Shown here piece by piece: positions 1-12,278 of a DNA stretch of 64,000 bases; the first letter of the stretch is position 1; the number at the start of each line of letters is the position of its first letter. Source of the stretch: Agelaius tricolor (Eukaryota; Chordata; Aves; Passeriformes; Icteridae); contig JALJCS010000004.1 of the NCBI GenBank assembly GCA_023055355.1, positions 20,300,244-20,364,243 on the forward strand, in the 5' to 3' direction. Under the pieces are notes generated by a model that saw only the letters and a list, made by a program, of their open reading frames with translations, was not told where the DNA came from and did not search any database. The position numbers and the translations under genes are program-made.

Positions 1-1816
1 TTCACGTTTTCCATCTTTCCTCATGCAGCACAATCTATGACTGAGAGGATATGGTACCAGACTACATGAAAAAATCCATCTTCTCTGATATCCCAGACTC
101 TCAGCAAAGTTCTGGCATCCTTGCTCTAGGGCACCATGTGCCAAAAACAGCTGGCAGGAGAATCACAGGTTAGTTTGAGCAGGCAGCTATGCCTGGCACT
201 TCAGATTGCATAGTGAACACTCGACATCACCTCTGACCTGATATGCAAGTCTGGGGAGAGCATGGTATAGGATAAACAAGTCTCATAATTTTTTGTGTAT
301 GTATGTAATGGGAATCTTCAGGCTACCACTATTTCTGGCTAGCACATATTAAAATCTTATTTCTACATATTTCTTTGGCTTTTCTAGCCCAGTTCTTACT
401 TACTGTTTTTGTTTAGGAATGTCTTCCAGCAGCATGCTAAGAAAATCCTGGAAAATGAACAGAGGAGCACAGTTAGTATGTTTATGAAGCCATTACCCTG
501 TGTCTACACTGCTAGTGAGAGATTTAAGACCACAGATAACAGAATGATAAGAAAAAGTTTATATATCCACGATGGAGATATAATGACAGCATAATGCGTA
601 TTGTTATTTATACCATATATACTATATTGTCAGTTTTCCAACCCACTCAAGCAAGGAGTGTCAACATTGAAAGAAAATGGGCTTGAAAAGCCTGCTGACT
701 ATTTTAACACAATTCCATGTTCCTATGTTTTACACACATACAAACTACATTTAAAACTATTAAAGGCTGCAGATTTACATACAAAAGTTAAGAAACACCA
801 AATTTAAGGGTGTTTACACTCTCTTCACTGTGCTTATGTTATCACGTTGTCTTTAATTACATAACTACAAAAAGCTTTTTCTTCCTTAGTGCACATGCCT
901 GATTAGCCCACACCCACTCCTCATTTCATGACAAAATTTGCAATATTGCTGACAACCACGTTAACTAAGGAGTAAATTCTTCAAATAAAAGGTAGCTAGA
1001 GTTTCTTTCATGGTTTTACAAAGACAATTCAATGCCAATGGAAGAACAGTACTATCATCCTCACTTATACCAGTATGATAAGCTCTCTTAAGAAAGTTAC
1101 ACCTGACATCATAAAAGGTTCTCTGTCACCCTATGTTCTACAGAACTTGATTTTAATGACAATCACTTTGACAGAATACACTCCTTTGAACAATCACATA
1201 ATAATAGGATTTATTAATATGAATTATTAATTTATATGCTATTTCATAAAACCAATGCATCTGCTTTATTAATACTAATCTTTGTGGAGACAAGTTTCAT
1301 AGGCTAATATTGTTCCTCACTTCAGTATACAAGTACAGACTGACTGTACTGTACAACAACTGCAAATTGTTGTTCTCTAAGGTCTTGAAGAATGTTTCCT
1401 AAAAGGCAGAAATCTTTTATTTATGGACCATGCCAAAACAATCAACAAGCGATACTGTTTCTCTGTCTGAGTATGGCATTGTTAGGGAAACAAAGACTGA
1501 TTGCAAATTGAAACTACTGGTAACACAGTTAAGGCTTCCTTCTTTAGATTATAAGTGAGACTCAGGCTGCTTTGCAGTGACTGCAAAACTGGCTTATAAC
1601 AAAAAGTAAACTACATAGTGCTGGGCTCAGTGCTGCTGTGGCAAGAACGCCATCATTAACTGTGACAGGAGTAATTTTGTCCCAGTCACAGTCACATGGC
1701 AGACATGATGCTGATGATCTGTGAAATCCTTTTATTTCATCCAACTACTTGTAGTTTTGCTGTATGTAAACCTTACATTAGTCTGTATATAAACAGAGAA
1801 ATACTGTCTCCTTCCA

Positions 1817-1850
1817 TCTCCAGCAAAACTCCAGGAAGTTTTGCTGGAGA
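1817..1850. repeat. Perfect inverted repeat, 14-bp arms, 6-nt loop
   Basis: The arm tctccagcaaaact at 1817-1830 is exactly reverse-complemented at 1837-1850 across the loop ccagga. No coding or transposon context is visible. Confidence 0.95.
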
Positions 1851-2546
1851 TACAAAGTAAGCTTACATGTAAATAAAGGATATGGTATAAGAAAGATCAT
1901 AGTTAGAGCTATTTCAAAAGTGTGTGTATAGTAAACCTGAAGTGATTATCCTTCACACTATTTGCACTGTGGGTACATTAATGCAGCTAGATTCCCTGGT
2001 TAGATTCTGTCAACTTTTCATCATCAATCACACAGTAGATAGTTTTATAATCTGTATACTATACTATGAAATTAGTATCTCCTTTGTTTTCCAAGCATCA
2101 AAAAAAAGGCACTGGCATTCTACAGACCTTCTTAAAATTAGGATTAATCAATCATATCTTATTTTAACTGTTCAAATTTCAATGCTCCAAAACAGAGTAG
2201 GAAAGCAAATTACCACTTACCTCATATTAGCATGGCTTTTAACATTGCCTATTAACAAGTCAGCATGACGCATCTCATTATAGGTCTGACTTTTCAGCTG
2301 TTTATAATTTTGTCATTTTAACCATCTGGAGTGAAATTTTACTCTCAGGTTACTTTTTCTTCCTCCACAAATGAAATGGTTCAGAAGTGTCCAGGAGAAA
2401 AGTCAGAGGATAATGTGGGGGTTTTTAAGATTTGATGCCACTTCTTTAAGATGCTTTAGTTATTTTACATTTTGAAGGAAAGGCTTGTGGATGACTATGG
2501 TAATCTTAACTAAATTCTGGATCAGACTATAAAGCAAATCATAGTG

Positions 2547-2592
2547 CGGGTTTTTTGTTTTGGTTTTTTTTGTTTGTTTGTTTTGTTTTTGT
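2547..2592. repeat. T/G-rich low-complexity stretch
   Basis: Runs of T are interrupted by single or double G (tttgtttg pattern) over about 45 bp. This looks like a simple repeat or a decayed poly(A) tract read on the other strand. Confidence 0.7.
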
Positions 2593-5500
2593 TGCAAGTA
2601 TTTCAGTGAAGGTATAAAGAATGTAGGAGTTATAAACTACATACTACCACTGTGCTGCAATATTAACAAACTGCTTAAATAATATCACTTTCTTATATAT
2701 TCCTGTTCTTACCTGGCTAGAGACCCCGAGGCTAGAAAAGAACTTTTCTCTATATAAAGAAACTGTTATTCTGCAGTTTGTGGAATTCTATTGACATTTG
2801 GCCAGGCTGAAAAAACCATTTAAAAAATGAATTCAACACATTTACTGAGGATCTGCTAGCCCCTCAATTTAACTCAGGGCTTCTGCTGGGCAGATCAAAT
2901 CTGGGTACAGACATGAATTTGACATCAAGGAGAAATTTTCTTTGCTCTGTTAATGGATGCACTGTGTCTGAGTTAAAAGAAAGAAGAGCCAGGACCCAAA
3001 AACTGAGAAGTAGGTTGAAAGAAGTAACTGGAAATGAAGACTAGTTAAAGCATTAACTAGATATATGTGGTGTTAGAAGACCTTTTGTTTCATACCAAAA
3101 GATGTTTTATTACTACTCCAACTTTTGTCTTGAGCAATGGCCAGCAAGTTTCTGCCCTTGAACTGGTTTGGAGCATCAGGCAAGTACCTCTCCCTGATTA
3201 CACATATTGATATCAAAAAAAGAACACTCAATATTAAAAAACAACTTATGTCTTCATATTAAAACCTCAAATCCAGACATTTCAAGTAGTCTACAACAAC
3301 AGATACTTTTGTTTAAATTCTCTGACTGGATAAAATGGGGTGGATAAAAACAGTGGACATGTATGACTGAAAGTGATAGTGCAAATGGAAATTCACTTGG
3401 CAACAAATAAACTTCGACTAGACGTACATCCTTGAAGGAATAATTCCTTGAAGGACTTATCCACTCAAAGTTAAACTATTCCTAAAAAATATGCAGTTTG
3501 TAAGTGACATAACTAAGTGACAAATTTTAATTTGTCCCTTCTGGGAGGGAAAAATAAACAGTGAGCACTCTTCTAGATTCCTGTTTATTTGGAATTCCTT
3601 CCCTAGACATTGTTCTGGTTTTTGTGACAATCCCAGACTGCACCTCTAAAGAGACCACTTCCTGTCTAGAGTAAGCAAGACTCCCCCCACTATATGTTTT
3701 ATTATCAGGCCACAATCATCAGCCAGACAGCTTAACAGTGTAAGCCTCAGGTAATGCAACCTCTGTCTAGCTTTAGTCAAAAGTCAGTTTATTGCCCATT
3801 ATAACAGACAGAACCACACGAAAATCAAACTCCACAAACAATTCAGTTTCCAAGGTGTTTTTATTTCAAGATGAAATGGAACAACAGCTTTAACTTTGTT
3901 AGGCATACCAGCAACTTGCACTTCTTTCTTTTTATTTATAGTCAAAACACTCCAGTCATTATTTTAAAAGTTCACTCAAAGCAATTAGTAAGTCAATTCT
4001 CTCATAAAAATAAAAATGGAATATTTTTTTTAATCCTTCTCAAAGATTCCAGATTTGCGTTACTCATCTGTTGCTAACTCAACTAAAATAAAGCTACTAT
4101 TAAAACTCTACTAAGTATGCAAGCAAAATGAAGGAAAAAGGCAAACTGATTAATGTTCAACATCTGAAGTAATTTCCTTGCACCTGCAGCTCCCATCTGG
4201 GAAAATTACTACAAACACCGCTTAAAACAAGACTAGTATTCATAACGTGGGCAATTTTTCACTGTTTTACTTTCCCTCATTCCCACAATTCCTAAACCTG
4301 GGAACTTTTACAGTTATTCTGGACAAGGTGAAAGTATAGCACTATAATATTTAAACTTACCATCTGCACCTCTATTTATTTTTAATCTTTTATTCATTTA
4401 ATCACTGACAGCATGTTTGTTCAAGAAGGATCTTGAATAAGAAACTTTGTACTAACTTGACTTCATTGCTTCTGCATTTACAACTCCTGCTGTGATTCCT
4501 TATCTACCTATACCAGACCCCAACAAAAACAACAATGCTAAAGATTTCTTGCAAAGACAGAAAATGCATTTTAATTGGATATAGGCCTATCACATTTGCA
4601 TTTTTCAGTGACCAAAAACCAGTATTACATTAAGGTTCTTTTCCCAGTAATTTCACTAGGAGCTGGATTTGGGCTGATAGACAAGGTAAAAGCACAAAAG
4701 CAAACAATAGAAGTTTTAATGTACCACACTCTTTCTCCACCATATTGTATTTCTAAACGAAGAAAAGTACCCTTCTTTTTCTTTACATATTGAGCACATA
4801 GTTATGGACATATTGCATGTATCCAAATAAAAAGTAGCTGAAGAAACAAAAGTTTAACTTTTGCTCCAATAATTCAAAAACAAAACACTGAGCAGTTTTT
4901 TTATCCAATAACCAAAGTGGATGTTTCTGGGTGTAGTATTTAATCTTAGGAGACCAGAGTAGGTAAGCTACGAATTGACACTTCATAGCTAGACAAAGGG
5001 AGAAGTCTCTTGTATATGTGCTAGCTAGCTACCATGGCTAGTAGTACAGCCTGCTGAACATTTTGCAGCATTCAAACAGTCTACTTACACAATTCACCCC
5101 ACATCAACCAGGAGCAACAAGCTAAAATTTTCTTACCAAAATCTGAGCACCTTTTTTACCAACAGTTTAAAACACTGTGCTTCTTCTTCTTGTTAGCAGT
5201 CTTATGACTTCTGTAATTTTCAAAATTCTTCCAGCTGTGTAATAGTGAGGGATAATTTTTATGATTTTAGATACCCTAATATATAGACAAGGCCCTAATA
5301 TAGTCATTGGCATTTTCCACACTATGCCAAATGTAGCTGCTTACAGTCTCAATAACATGGCACAGGAAACAGCTGCAGCAGTGTTAACTCCCTTAAAACC
5401 CCAAACATTACTCCACAGGGCAGAAATGCTGAGTTAAGAGCTACTGCTCCTAACTTATGGGTGACTTGGCATACAAAAGAAATCACAAGTCCGTAAGCTA

Positions 5501-6566
5501 TTTGTAAGGTACCTGGGCATACATCTCACCCCATAAGAGTAAGATTCAAAACAGAATGCATGCAAGCAAAAACACTGTGGCTGGAAGAAACAGCAAGTGT
5601 TAGACTTCATTTACACAAAATCAGAGGCCTTACTCAGTGTTTCAAGGAAACATTTATCACTGTCCTGAATATCCTCAAAAATTTCAAGCATAAGACCTTT
5701 CAACCTTCAGCAAAGAAGGTGGTTTCAGAAAGTGACTCATAGCCCTTCTCTCTTCTCTTCCCTTGCCTCTCACTGTTATCACACTGCTCTTCTAGCAATG
5801 CTAAATATTTGTTGTGTTGTGGGTTTTCTTCCAGGCGTGTTTTTTACCATAATGAGTTCAGTGACCTGGTTCACAGACACCCCCATGAATGGTTGTTTTC
5901 ACAGCATTACAGAAGCTGCACTGCTATTTGTGTGAGCTGGATTCATCACTAGTGACAGGATTCCGAGAACTCTGAGCTCAGAGAGCTATGTAATTTTCTA
6001 AATCAAAACAAAACTAGAGCCCGTAGTTACATGACTTTTACAGAAAGATCTAGCAGGAGGTAAATTTCTACTTATAACCCTACTTGGCTTTGTCCTTATA
6101 AGAAATATGGTGAAATTAGAAGCATTGAATGAAACAGCATGCACAGAGAAAGAAAATAAATAAAATAAATATATTCAGAAGTATAATTTCTTCTCTTTCA
6201 GAAACAGAGAGGAATCAGGGAAAAGACTTGACTGATCACAGCCAAAAACCACAAGCTAAAAGATCACAGGCAATAATTCCAGTATGGTAAATGACCCTTT
6301 CTTTGAGAACATCAGTACCTATTAACATTAGCCTTTTGAAGTATAATGTTAAAAAAAATATCCCTCATTGTTTATATTATTGGATACTAGCAAGGTGTGA
6401 TTCAAGTGTCACTGTTAAAAAAATGCTCTGCCTTCTACCAGGTGGGAATTTTACCTATATTGCCAATTACAATTGCCTCTCGCCTTACATCACAACCAGA
6501 TTTAGGCAGCCAATCCAAACATTTGGGTTGTTTGTTTTTCTCAAAGGTGAGGAAGAAGCACAATAC

Positions 6567-6674
6567 CTGAGAAAGGACAAGCTGCCCATGGAACTTAACG
6601 ACAAATTTCCGTAAAGATGCAAGGTATGAGACCTCTCCTATTTTCCTTGCCAGAGATCGTAAAAGAAAATAACC
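6567..6674 (-). CDS. AOPEP: AOPEP internal exon F: helix after the catalytic tyrosine
   Basis: This 108-bp exon contains exactly 36 codons and is in phase 0 at both ends. The acceptor is aattttttgcag|G and the donor TCTCAG|GTATTG. The peptide begins GYFLLRSLARKIGEVSYLAS and ends KFVVKFHGQLVLSQ. It continues the conserved block after the catalytic Tyr (KGYFLLR-x-LA) and runs into the helical region leading to the C-terminal domain. The next exon, expected to encode a DFLQ-like continuation in mammals, was not found on the minus strand between 1 and 6566, so it is probably beyond the left edge. This is the most 3' coding exon I can support. Confidence 0.95.
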
Positions 6675-6781
6675 CTGCAAAAAATTAAGGCAGAAGCTAT
6701 GAATTTTCTGATATCTAGAAGACTGAAGTCTTTATGATATTCATAAAGCAATCTCAGTAAAAATCAGCTGACAACACTCAC
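6675..6781 (-). other. 107-bp AOPEP intron
   Basis: This is a very short GT-AG intron between exons E and F. Its donor is GTGAGT and its acceptor tract is T-rich, ending ttttttgcag. Nothing else is visible in it. Its size is close to the practical minimum for vertebrate introns and contrasts with the 40-kb intron of the same gene. Confidence 0.93.
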
Positions 6782-6884
6782 CTTCAAATAGTGAACCTGC
6801 ATGAAGTTTTTTTCTGCTTTAAGACCATATTTGACAACAGAGGCTCCAGACTCACTCACTTCTCCTGTGCTCTCCTTTTTGGGC
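6782..6884 (-). CDS. AOPEP: AOPEP internal exon E: catalytic tyrosine exon
   Basis: This 103-bp exon runs from the acceptor ccattttag|G to the donor TTGAAG|GTGAGT. The first G joins the carried AG to make Arg, then 34 codons follow, ending on a codon boundary. The peptide has a variable Ser- and Glu-rich start (RPKKESTGEVSESGASVVKY) and ends NFMQVHYLK. The Tyr of VHYLK corresponds to the M1 tyrosine that stabilises the tetrahedral intermediate (VPYEKGFALL in leukotriene A4 hydrolase). The following Gly-Tyr-Phe-Leu-Leu is supplied by the next exon after an intron of only 107 bp, so the conserved Y-x-K-G motif is split between Lys and Gly by that intron. Confidence 0.95.
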
Positions 6885-8895
6885 CTAAAATGGAAACATA
6901 CTATTTAAGTTTTGGATAAGTAAGTAAAGAAATAAGTCATACATTACAGGTTCTGATAGTTGAAAGCATTGTGTGGCATAGTAACTTTAAACACCCGTGA
7001 CTAGTTTAGTCTTCTTCTTCACCATAAGTATATAAATTGACTTAGACAGTCTAACAAGTCGATTTTCTTCTAAATAAAATTCATCAGTAGGTTGGTGTAC
7101 TCCTTTTACAGCCAGCATAACACCAGGTTGCATGTCATTTTCCAGTGCAGACATCTTATGAACAAAGAGAAAAAAAATAAACAAAACTAACATTTTAAGG
7201 GAAGGGGAAGTGCAGGGGAAGACAGTGAAGTCACTACATTCAGCTAGAGCTTTCTCTTTTTTTTTACCTGAACTTTGGCTTAACAGCTTACATGACTATC
7301 CTTGCAAGAATACCTTTTTCATTTGCATGCAATAGACTGCTGCAGAAAGTGTTCTGATTTTCGTTTTTCCATTTGGGTTGGAAGAAATGTAGTTCAAATA
7401 TTAAAAGAGGAGGTATTTTGCACACAGGTTTGAGGTTTACCGACAATAATGTCTAGAAAAAAAATAGTACTTACTGCCTGATTTAAAATGCAATACTGTA
7501 TCTGGTATGCCACAAATCTACAACAGTTAAGTGCGAAGGATTTTTAGGCTCTAAAGAGCACAGACTGAAACTAAAGAGGAACTTACAAGCATTTTTTCTT
7601 AATTTGTAAGAAGTGCCTTCACAGGCATAGTACTGAAGAACATCTAGATGTTTTTCTTCCATTCAGAAAATATCCCAACTAACAGTAGTCTGTCAGAACA
7701 GTTGCCTGTCTTAGGAGCCTAACCCTGTGACTAAAACAACCTCTCCAATTCTAAATGTAGATTTTGAAATGGCCAGTCTTCAAAACCAAATGTCTTTCCT
7801 TTCATTTCTGCAGAACAGGGGAAATATGGGCCACAGCAAGGCAAGATCCTTCAAACCACACCACTCATGCAGGATGATTTCAAGAACTTCGTGATCAATT
7901 TTTTTCCCATATCTGTGTCTCATTTGAGGGAGGGGTTCTTCCTTTTTTATATCTGTGTCAGAGTTTCTTATTAAAGTTTTGTCCAGAGTGCTAAATCAGG
8001 GTATTTTTTAGACATTATTATGACAGACATTATTTCATGCCTGGGCACATGAAATCCACTATACACAAAATTTTCATAAAATGTATCTGTTTGAAATAAA
8101 AGAGAGAAAAAACCAGATTGAATTTTACATTGTGTTTCTGACACAGTCCTCTTCCATGTTATCATTCATAAATATCTTTCCAGTAAGATCTTCCCTCAAC
8201 ATTGAAAGAACAGTACCAGTAATTGTTTTCTTATTCTATGGCAACTCCAGTTCTTTTAGGCTGTGTAAACGTTGCAGACCCACTGTAGGAAAGCAGAAAT
8301 CCAGCTATTTCTCTTCTGGATCAGTCTCCTGGAAGGAACACCTGCTGACATTCCATACATGACTTTTCATCATTCTCTGCATACATAAAACATAAAACTG
8401 CTTCATTTCTCTTTATAAATAGCCCCGTCTATTGACTTTGAAAAATGGAGTTTGAGCACAGGCTACAGAATCCACACTAAATTGAAATCTTTCTCATAAT
8501 CACAATTATTCTAAATTAGGCAACCATACTTCCTTCCTCCTCTGACTTTGTGCCTGTGTAAATCCTAGGACTGACCAGAAAGAAGTATTGCATCTGGATG
8601 ATGGTAGTGAAGAATTCCATACAGAAAACATATATACATTCCTCTGCAAAGGTTGTATATATATTCTTGAAAATGTCTGTAAAGGAGTGTAACTATTTAG
8701 AATGTAACCCTGTTCTCTGCTATCAGGAATTCAGAACAATATTTTAAAGCAATGCTTATTGTATTTACCAGACATCGACAGTACAAAGATTGAAAATTTG
8801 TTACACTGACCTACAAAAACTGCATCTAACCTGGTAGCTAAAGTCTACCATAATGTTAAAGGCAAGCTGTCTCAAAATATTCAAGATATTGAATG

Positions 8896-8941
8896 TTCCA
8901 GTATCTAAAATGTGCTATCTAGCACATTTTAGATACTGGAA
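8896..8941. repeat. Perfect inverted repeat, 22-bp arms, 2-nt loop
   Basis: The arm at 8896-8917 (begins ttccagtatc) is exactly reverse-complemented at 8920-8941, with only tc between. The match stops abruptly on both sides, and no terminal motif or target-site duplication indicates a transposon. Confidence 0.97.
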
Positions 8942-10514
8942 AATTTCTGAATGAGGTAGAAGATGCTGCTTTCTGTTTGCTGGGCAGATGAGTACATTGC
9001 CTGAGTGAAAGTGCAATGCACTGGGATGCCCTTGGCAATTAAATGGTCTGATGTGCCAGGTGGTCATGAAAACTTACACAGAGACTGTGAGACACCATCT
9101 GAAAGCACATTTCCTAACAGATAGAATAAAACTCTTCAAACACCTACAGAGCAGTCAGAGGCATTGCTTCAGGACAGAATGGACCTGACACAAGTGGAGA
9201 GAACTCAGAGCTAGATATTTAGAGCTAGATATCAACATTGGCTTGACTTAATGAATAACCACAAGATGCATTTCAGCCATAAGGCCCAGGAGATGAAACA
9301 AATGTCAACACCAGCTTTATTCTGCAGAACAGAATGCTCTTCTTTGCTTTCCTAATAGAAGAGATGAGAGTGCTGGTGTTCATGATCACCAGCAAAACAT
9401 GTGCCAAGATCTTTTTCATAGGTGCTTTTATCCCTGCAGGTTTCTTTCAAATTCTGTGAGAAAACAGGCACAGGTCTGTTGGAAGTCTCAACCTGTATGA
9501 GCACGGCTGTGCCACAAATTCCTTCTTCAATGTTAAGATTTGCTCGTGCTGCCTTTCGGAGCTGCTGCCTGTTGAAAAGACACTTATACAATTTTTTTCT
9601 TACCTGACCTCTTTTTTTACAGGTAGCTTATGACAGGCTACTTACTATAACATATTACCAAGTACCCATAATAAGAAGAAACATCAGGCTGATCATCAGT
9701 TTGCTGAGTGGCTTTCACCCAGTCTAAAAAGATATTCATTTGATGGATCAAAAATTGATAGGATCAGCTGGTAAGTTTGGGGCAGATTTTTCCACTTGTC
9801 AGGAGAAAGCACAAATGATCATATGATCATCAGGGTAATGGAAGAAAAAGTAATGGAAGAATGAGTTTATGCTTGGGAAGAGTGAGTTGGTTGATTTTTT
9901 CCTTCCTGAAATGATTGGCAAGAAGAAACAAATAGCTATAATTTATGTTTAATATTCTGTATAAAAACACAAGTTAGAACCAGCCCAAGCCTCAGTACAG
10001 ACTCACAATCCAGACCAAGAGCCAGGACTGAGATTTTCTCTCTTACATGCCAGTTTTGGAAAGCATGAGAACATATTTTCAGAAGGATGAAGAAAAAAAC
10101 CCCCAGTAAATATGCAAAAAGATAATTTATTCACATCCATGCCACAAAAATAGTAGAAAATATTTATATCTGACTGAAATCAGTAAGAAGTCCTTAAATG
10201 CAATAACAAGGAGCTAGAGATATCAGAGAAGAAGAAATGGCCAGAATCACAAAGTGGTATCATGTGCCTGGCCTGAAGTGTTTATTGGAGACACATTTTT
10301 CAAATGAGAGATTAACTTTTCACTCTTTTGTATTAACATTAGGAATAATACTATCCAAAAGGTAAGAAAAATGCTTATTATTATGTTGAATAAATGTGCA
10401 AGTCAATAGAAAGTGTAAGTTTCATTTTCAAAAGAAATCAATCCTTCTTGAGTTTCAAATTACAAAGGATTATGACCCTTAGAAAAATTACTTTGAAAGT
10501 TTACACCACATAAC

Positions 10515-10546
10515 ATTTGATTAAAAGTAACAGCTTTTAATCAAAT
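10515..10546. repeat. Perfect inverted repeat, 13-bp arms, 6-nt loop
   Basis: The arm atttgattaaaag at 10515-10527 is exactly mirrored as its reverse complement at 10534-10546 across taacag. Confidence 0.93.
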
Positions 10547-10654
10547 AATATAAATACAATATAAATAGTAATATAAATACAAAAGACAACAAATGTGATT
10601 TTGAAAATGGAAAACAGTTATCTAGATAAGCATCATATCCCAAGAACTAATATT

Positions 10655-10741
10655 TTAAAAATATTTTTGTATTAAATATTTAAATATTTAATATTTAAAT
10701 ACTATATACTAATATTTTTTTTTAGTATTAAATATTTAAAG
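10655..10741. repeat. AT-only region with repeated tattaaatatttaaa
   Basis: Nearly every base is A or T, and the short motif tattaaatatttaaa and its near reverse complement recur several times. This is low complexity and prone to secondary structure, with no sign of function. Confidence 0.75.
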
Positions 10742-11160
10742 CAAACAAAAACCTCAGCATGTAAATTGGTAGCTGTGTTGGCAGCAGCTGTATAACAACT
10801 AGTGATTAAGCTTGCTTTTGCATTTACAACTATGGTCAAATTATGCACCTGAATATTTACAAAACTGTCTAACTTCATTGACTTTGCTTATACAATTCAT
10901 CAGTAAACATAAAGTAAAACAGATCAGTGGAAGACTACAGTTACACAGATGGTGATATGCTTTTGGATTACATGAGGCCTTGGAGAGGAACTTCTATGTT
11001 GGTGAGCACTCTCTAGAGTGTCCAAATATAATAGAGTCTTTTAGGTTCTACTGGACAACCACAAGAAGGGAAGACCTTAAACAAATGAAATGGCAACAGT
11101 CTTCCAAAAATATTTAATAATATTCAATTTATTCTTCACTTCCACTTGGTGAAAGAAAGA

Positions 11161-11222
11161 AATGAAATGTACATTCTGAAATAAACAGGAAATGAAATGT
11201 ACATTGTCTGAAATAAACAGGA
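11161..11222. repeat. Tandem duplication of a 30-32 bp unit
   Basis: Two adjacent copies (11161-11190 and 11191-11222) share aatgaaatgtacatt and ctgaaataaacagga. The second carries two extra bases (gt). Confidence 0.9.
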
Positions 11223-12171
11223 TTTCAGTTGTGCATTAGGAAGCAATTTTTAACTCTTAACACTATTGATTGAGACAGCTTGTCTCTCTTATAAAAACTT
11301 TTTTATAGGAGCCTTCTAAGAACATGTTAGTAAGAACCCACTTAGGATGGTCTGTGTATACTGCCTTTATTTCAAAGCAGGAGAATAGACTACATAATTG
11401 TTTGAAATCTGTCCCTGCACTTCCATGATTTGGTCAGAAATCATGGCTAATTTTAACTAGGATTGGTAAACTCATTATTCTTGGTTGAAGATGGTGAGAA
11501 GACAAACTGTAGAAGCTCAGTGGATCCTGAATTAGACAGACACTCAAGATCAAAGACTGTTTGAAAATTCCTAACACACCAATCAGAACAGAATATTAAT
11601 CACTGGCAAAGGAAGACTGTCTTTAGCTATCTATAAAGGAGCCTTGAGTTTAGCATCTGATACCTAAAGACCAAAAATCTATTTTAAATATAACTATTAG
11701 AAATTTCTAATTAGAAATTCCTAAAGTTTATAAAGTTTATATGTTATACTTTTTCCTTGTTTTTTAAAGCTTCATTCAGCTTGGCAGTTAAATACCATAC
11801 TAATGTATGTACTTGTCTTCAGCTACAGAAAATAACTCTGTTATGACTTCCAACAGTGAACTTCTCAGGAAATGGTCTTTTCTTTTTTCCCTGAATAGAA
11901 GCTCTTGTAAACTGTTCAGAGACATTTCATATCAAGATAATCCCATGGTTTGCTAAAAGCTTTCTATAACAAAGGGAAAAGCAATTCTATTATAGTCAAG
12001 ATATATAACCCAGTCAGTTTAATTTGCATTTTCTTTTTTTATTAGAAGGAAATAAGGAAATGCAGTGGATATAATCAGATGATTTGGATGTATATCTTTT
12101 GAAGAGAGAAAATGTGGAAAACAGGAGAGAGTGAAAATACAACAGCAATGATGGTGTTATCATATTGTTAC

Positions 12172-12278
12172 CTTAAAACTTGCAGTTCTTCTTCAGAGTT
12201 TTGCACCTCATCTCTGAGTCTGCGCCAGCGAAGTAAAGCTTTCAATTCCTGTTGCTCTTTTATTTCATCATGTGACAG
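12172..12278 (-). CDS. AOPEP: AOPEP internal exon D: charged helical segment
   Basis: This 107-bp exon follows the zinc-site exon after an intron of 1756 bp. The acceptor is tactaagcag|C and the donor TTTTAAG|GTAACA. It begins in phase 0 with 35 codons and leaves two bases (AG) for the next exon. The peptide starts LSHDEIKEQQELKALLRWRR and continues to EEELQVL. It is strongly charged and probably helical. The motif LLRWRRL-x-DE-x-Q is characteristic of aminopeptidase O between the zinc site and the catalytic tyrosine, and is absent from other M1 enzymes I know. A reverse-strand reading frame over the same bases is open only because of the base composition. Confidence 0.93.

Larger units (their letters stand above)
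1..6566 (-). other. AOPEP intron, 5' part (continues off the left edge)
   Basis: This is AT-rich noncoding DNA downstream of exon F. It contains a perfect hairpin at 1817-1850, a T/G-rich simple stretch at 2547-2592, and short AAAT-like runs near 6150. No CR1 copy, RNA gene or further AOPEP exon was recognised. Short open frames on both strands lack recognisable domains. Confidence 0.7.
6885..12171 (-). other. 5.3-kb AOPEP intron between exons D and E
   Basis: This is AT-rich intronic DNA. It holds perfect inverted repeats at 8896-8941 and 10515-10546, an AT-only palindromic stretch at 10655-10741, a short tandem duplication at 11161-11222, and an open minus-strand stretch at about 6990-7165 of unknown meaning. 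No LINE fragment was recognised. Confidence 0.75.

Noticed and set aside
409..594. Plus-strand frame beginning MFRNVFQQHAKKILENEQRS, preceded by tttag
   Set aside because: It looks vaguely exon-like, but no family is recognised, it is on the strand opposite AOPEP, and no matching partner exon is visible.
1..6566. Next AOPEP exon (the DFLQ-like continuation known from mammals)
   Set aside because: I could not find a matching minus-strand segment with splice sites, so I assume it lies outside the window.
6291..6614. 107-codon plus-strand open frame
   Set aside because: It overlaps AOPEP exon F on the opposite strand and has no recognisable domain; it is a shadow of the exon and flanking intron.
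8896..8941. Hairpin as a microRNA precursor
   Set aside because: A 22-bp stem with a 2-nt loop is too short and too tight for a typical Drosha/Dicer substrate, and perfect pairing without bulges fits a template-switch event better. The same applies to 32210-32256.
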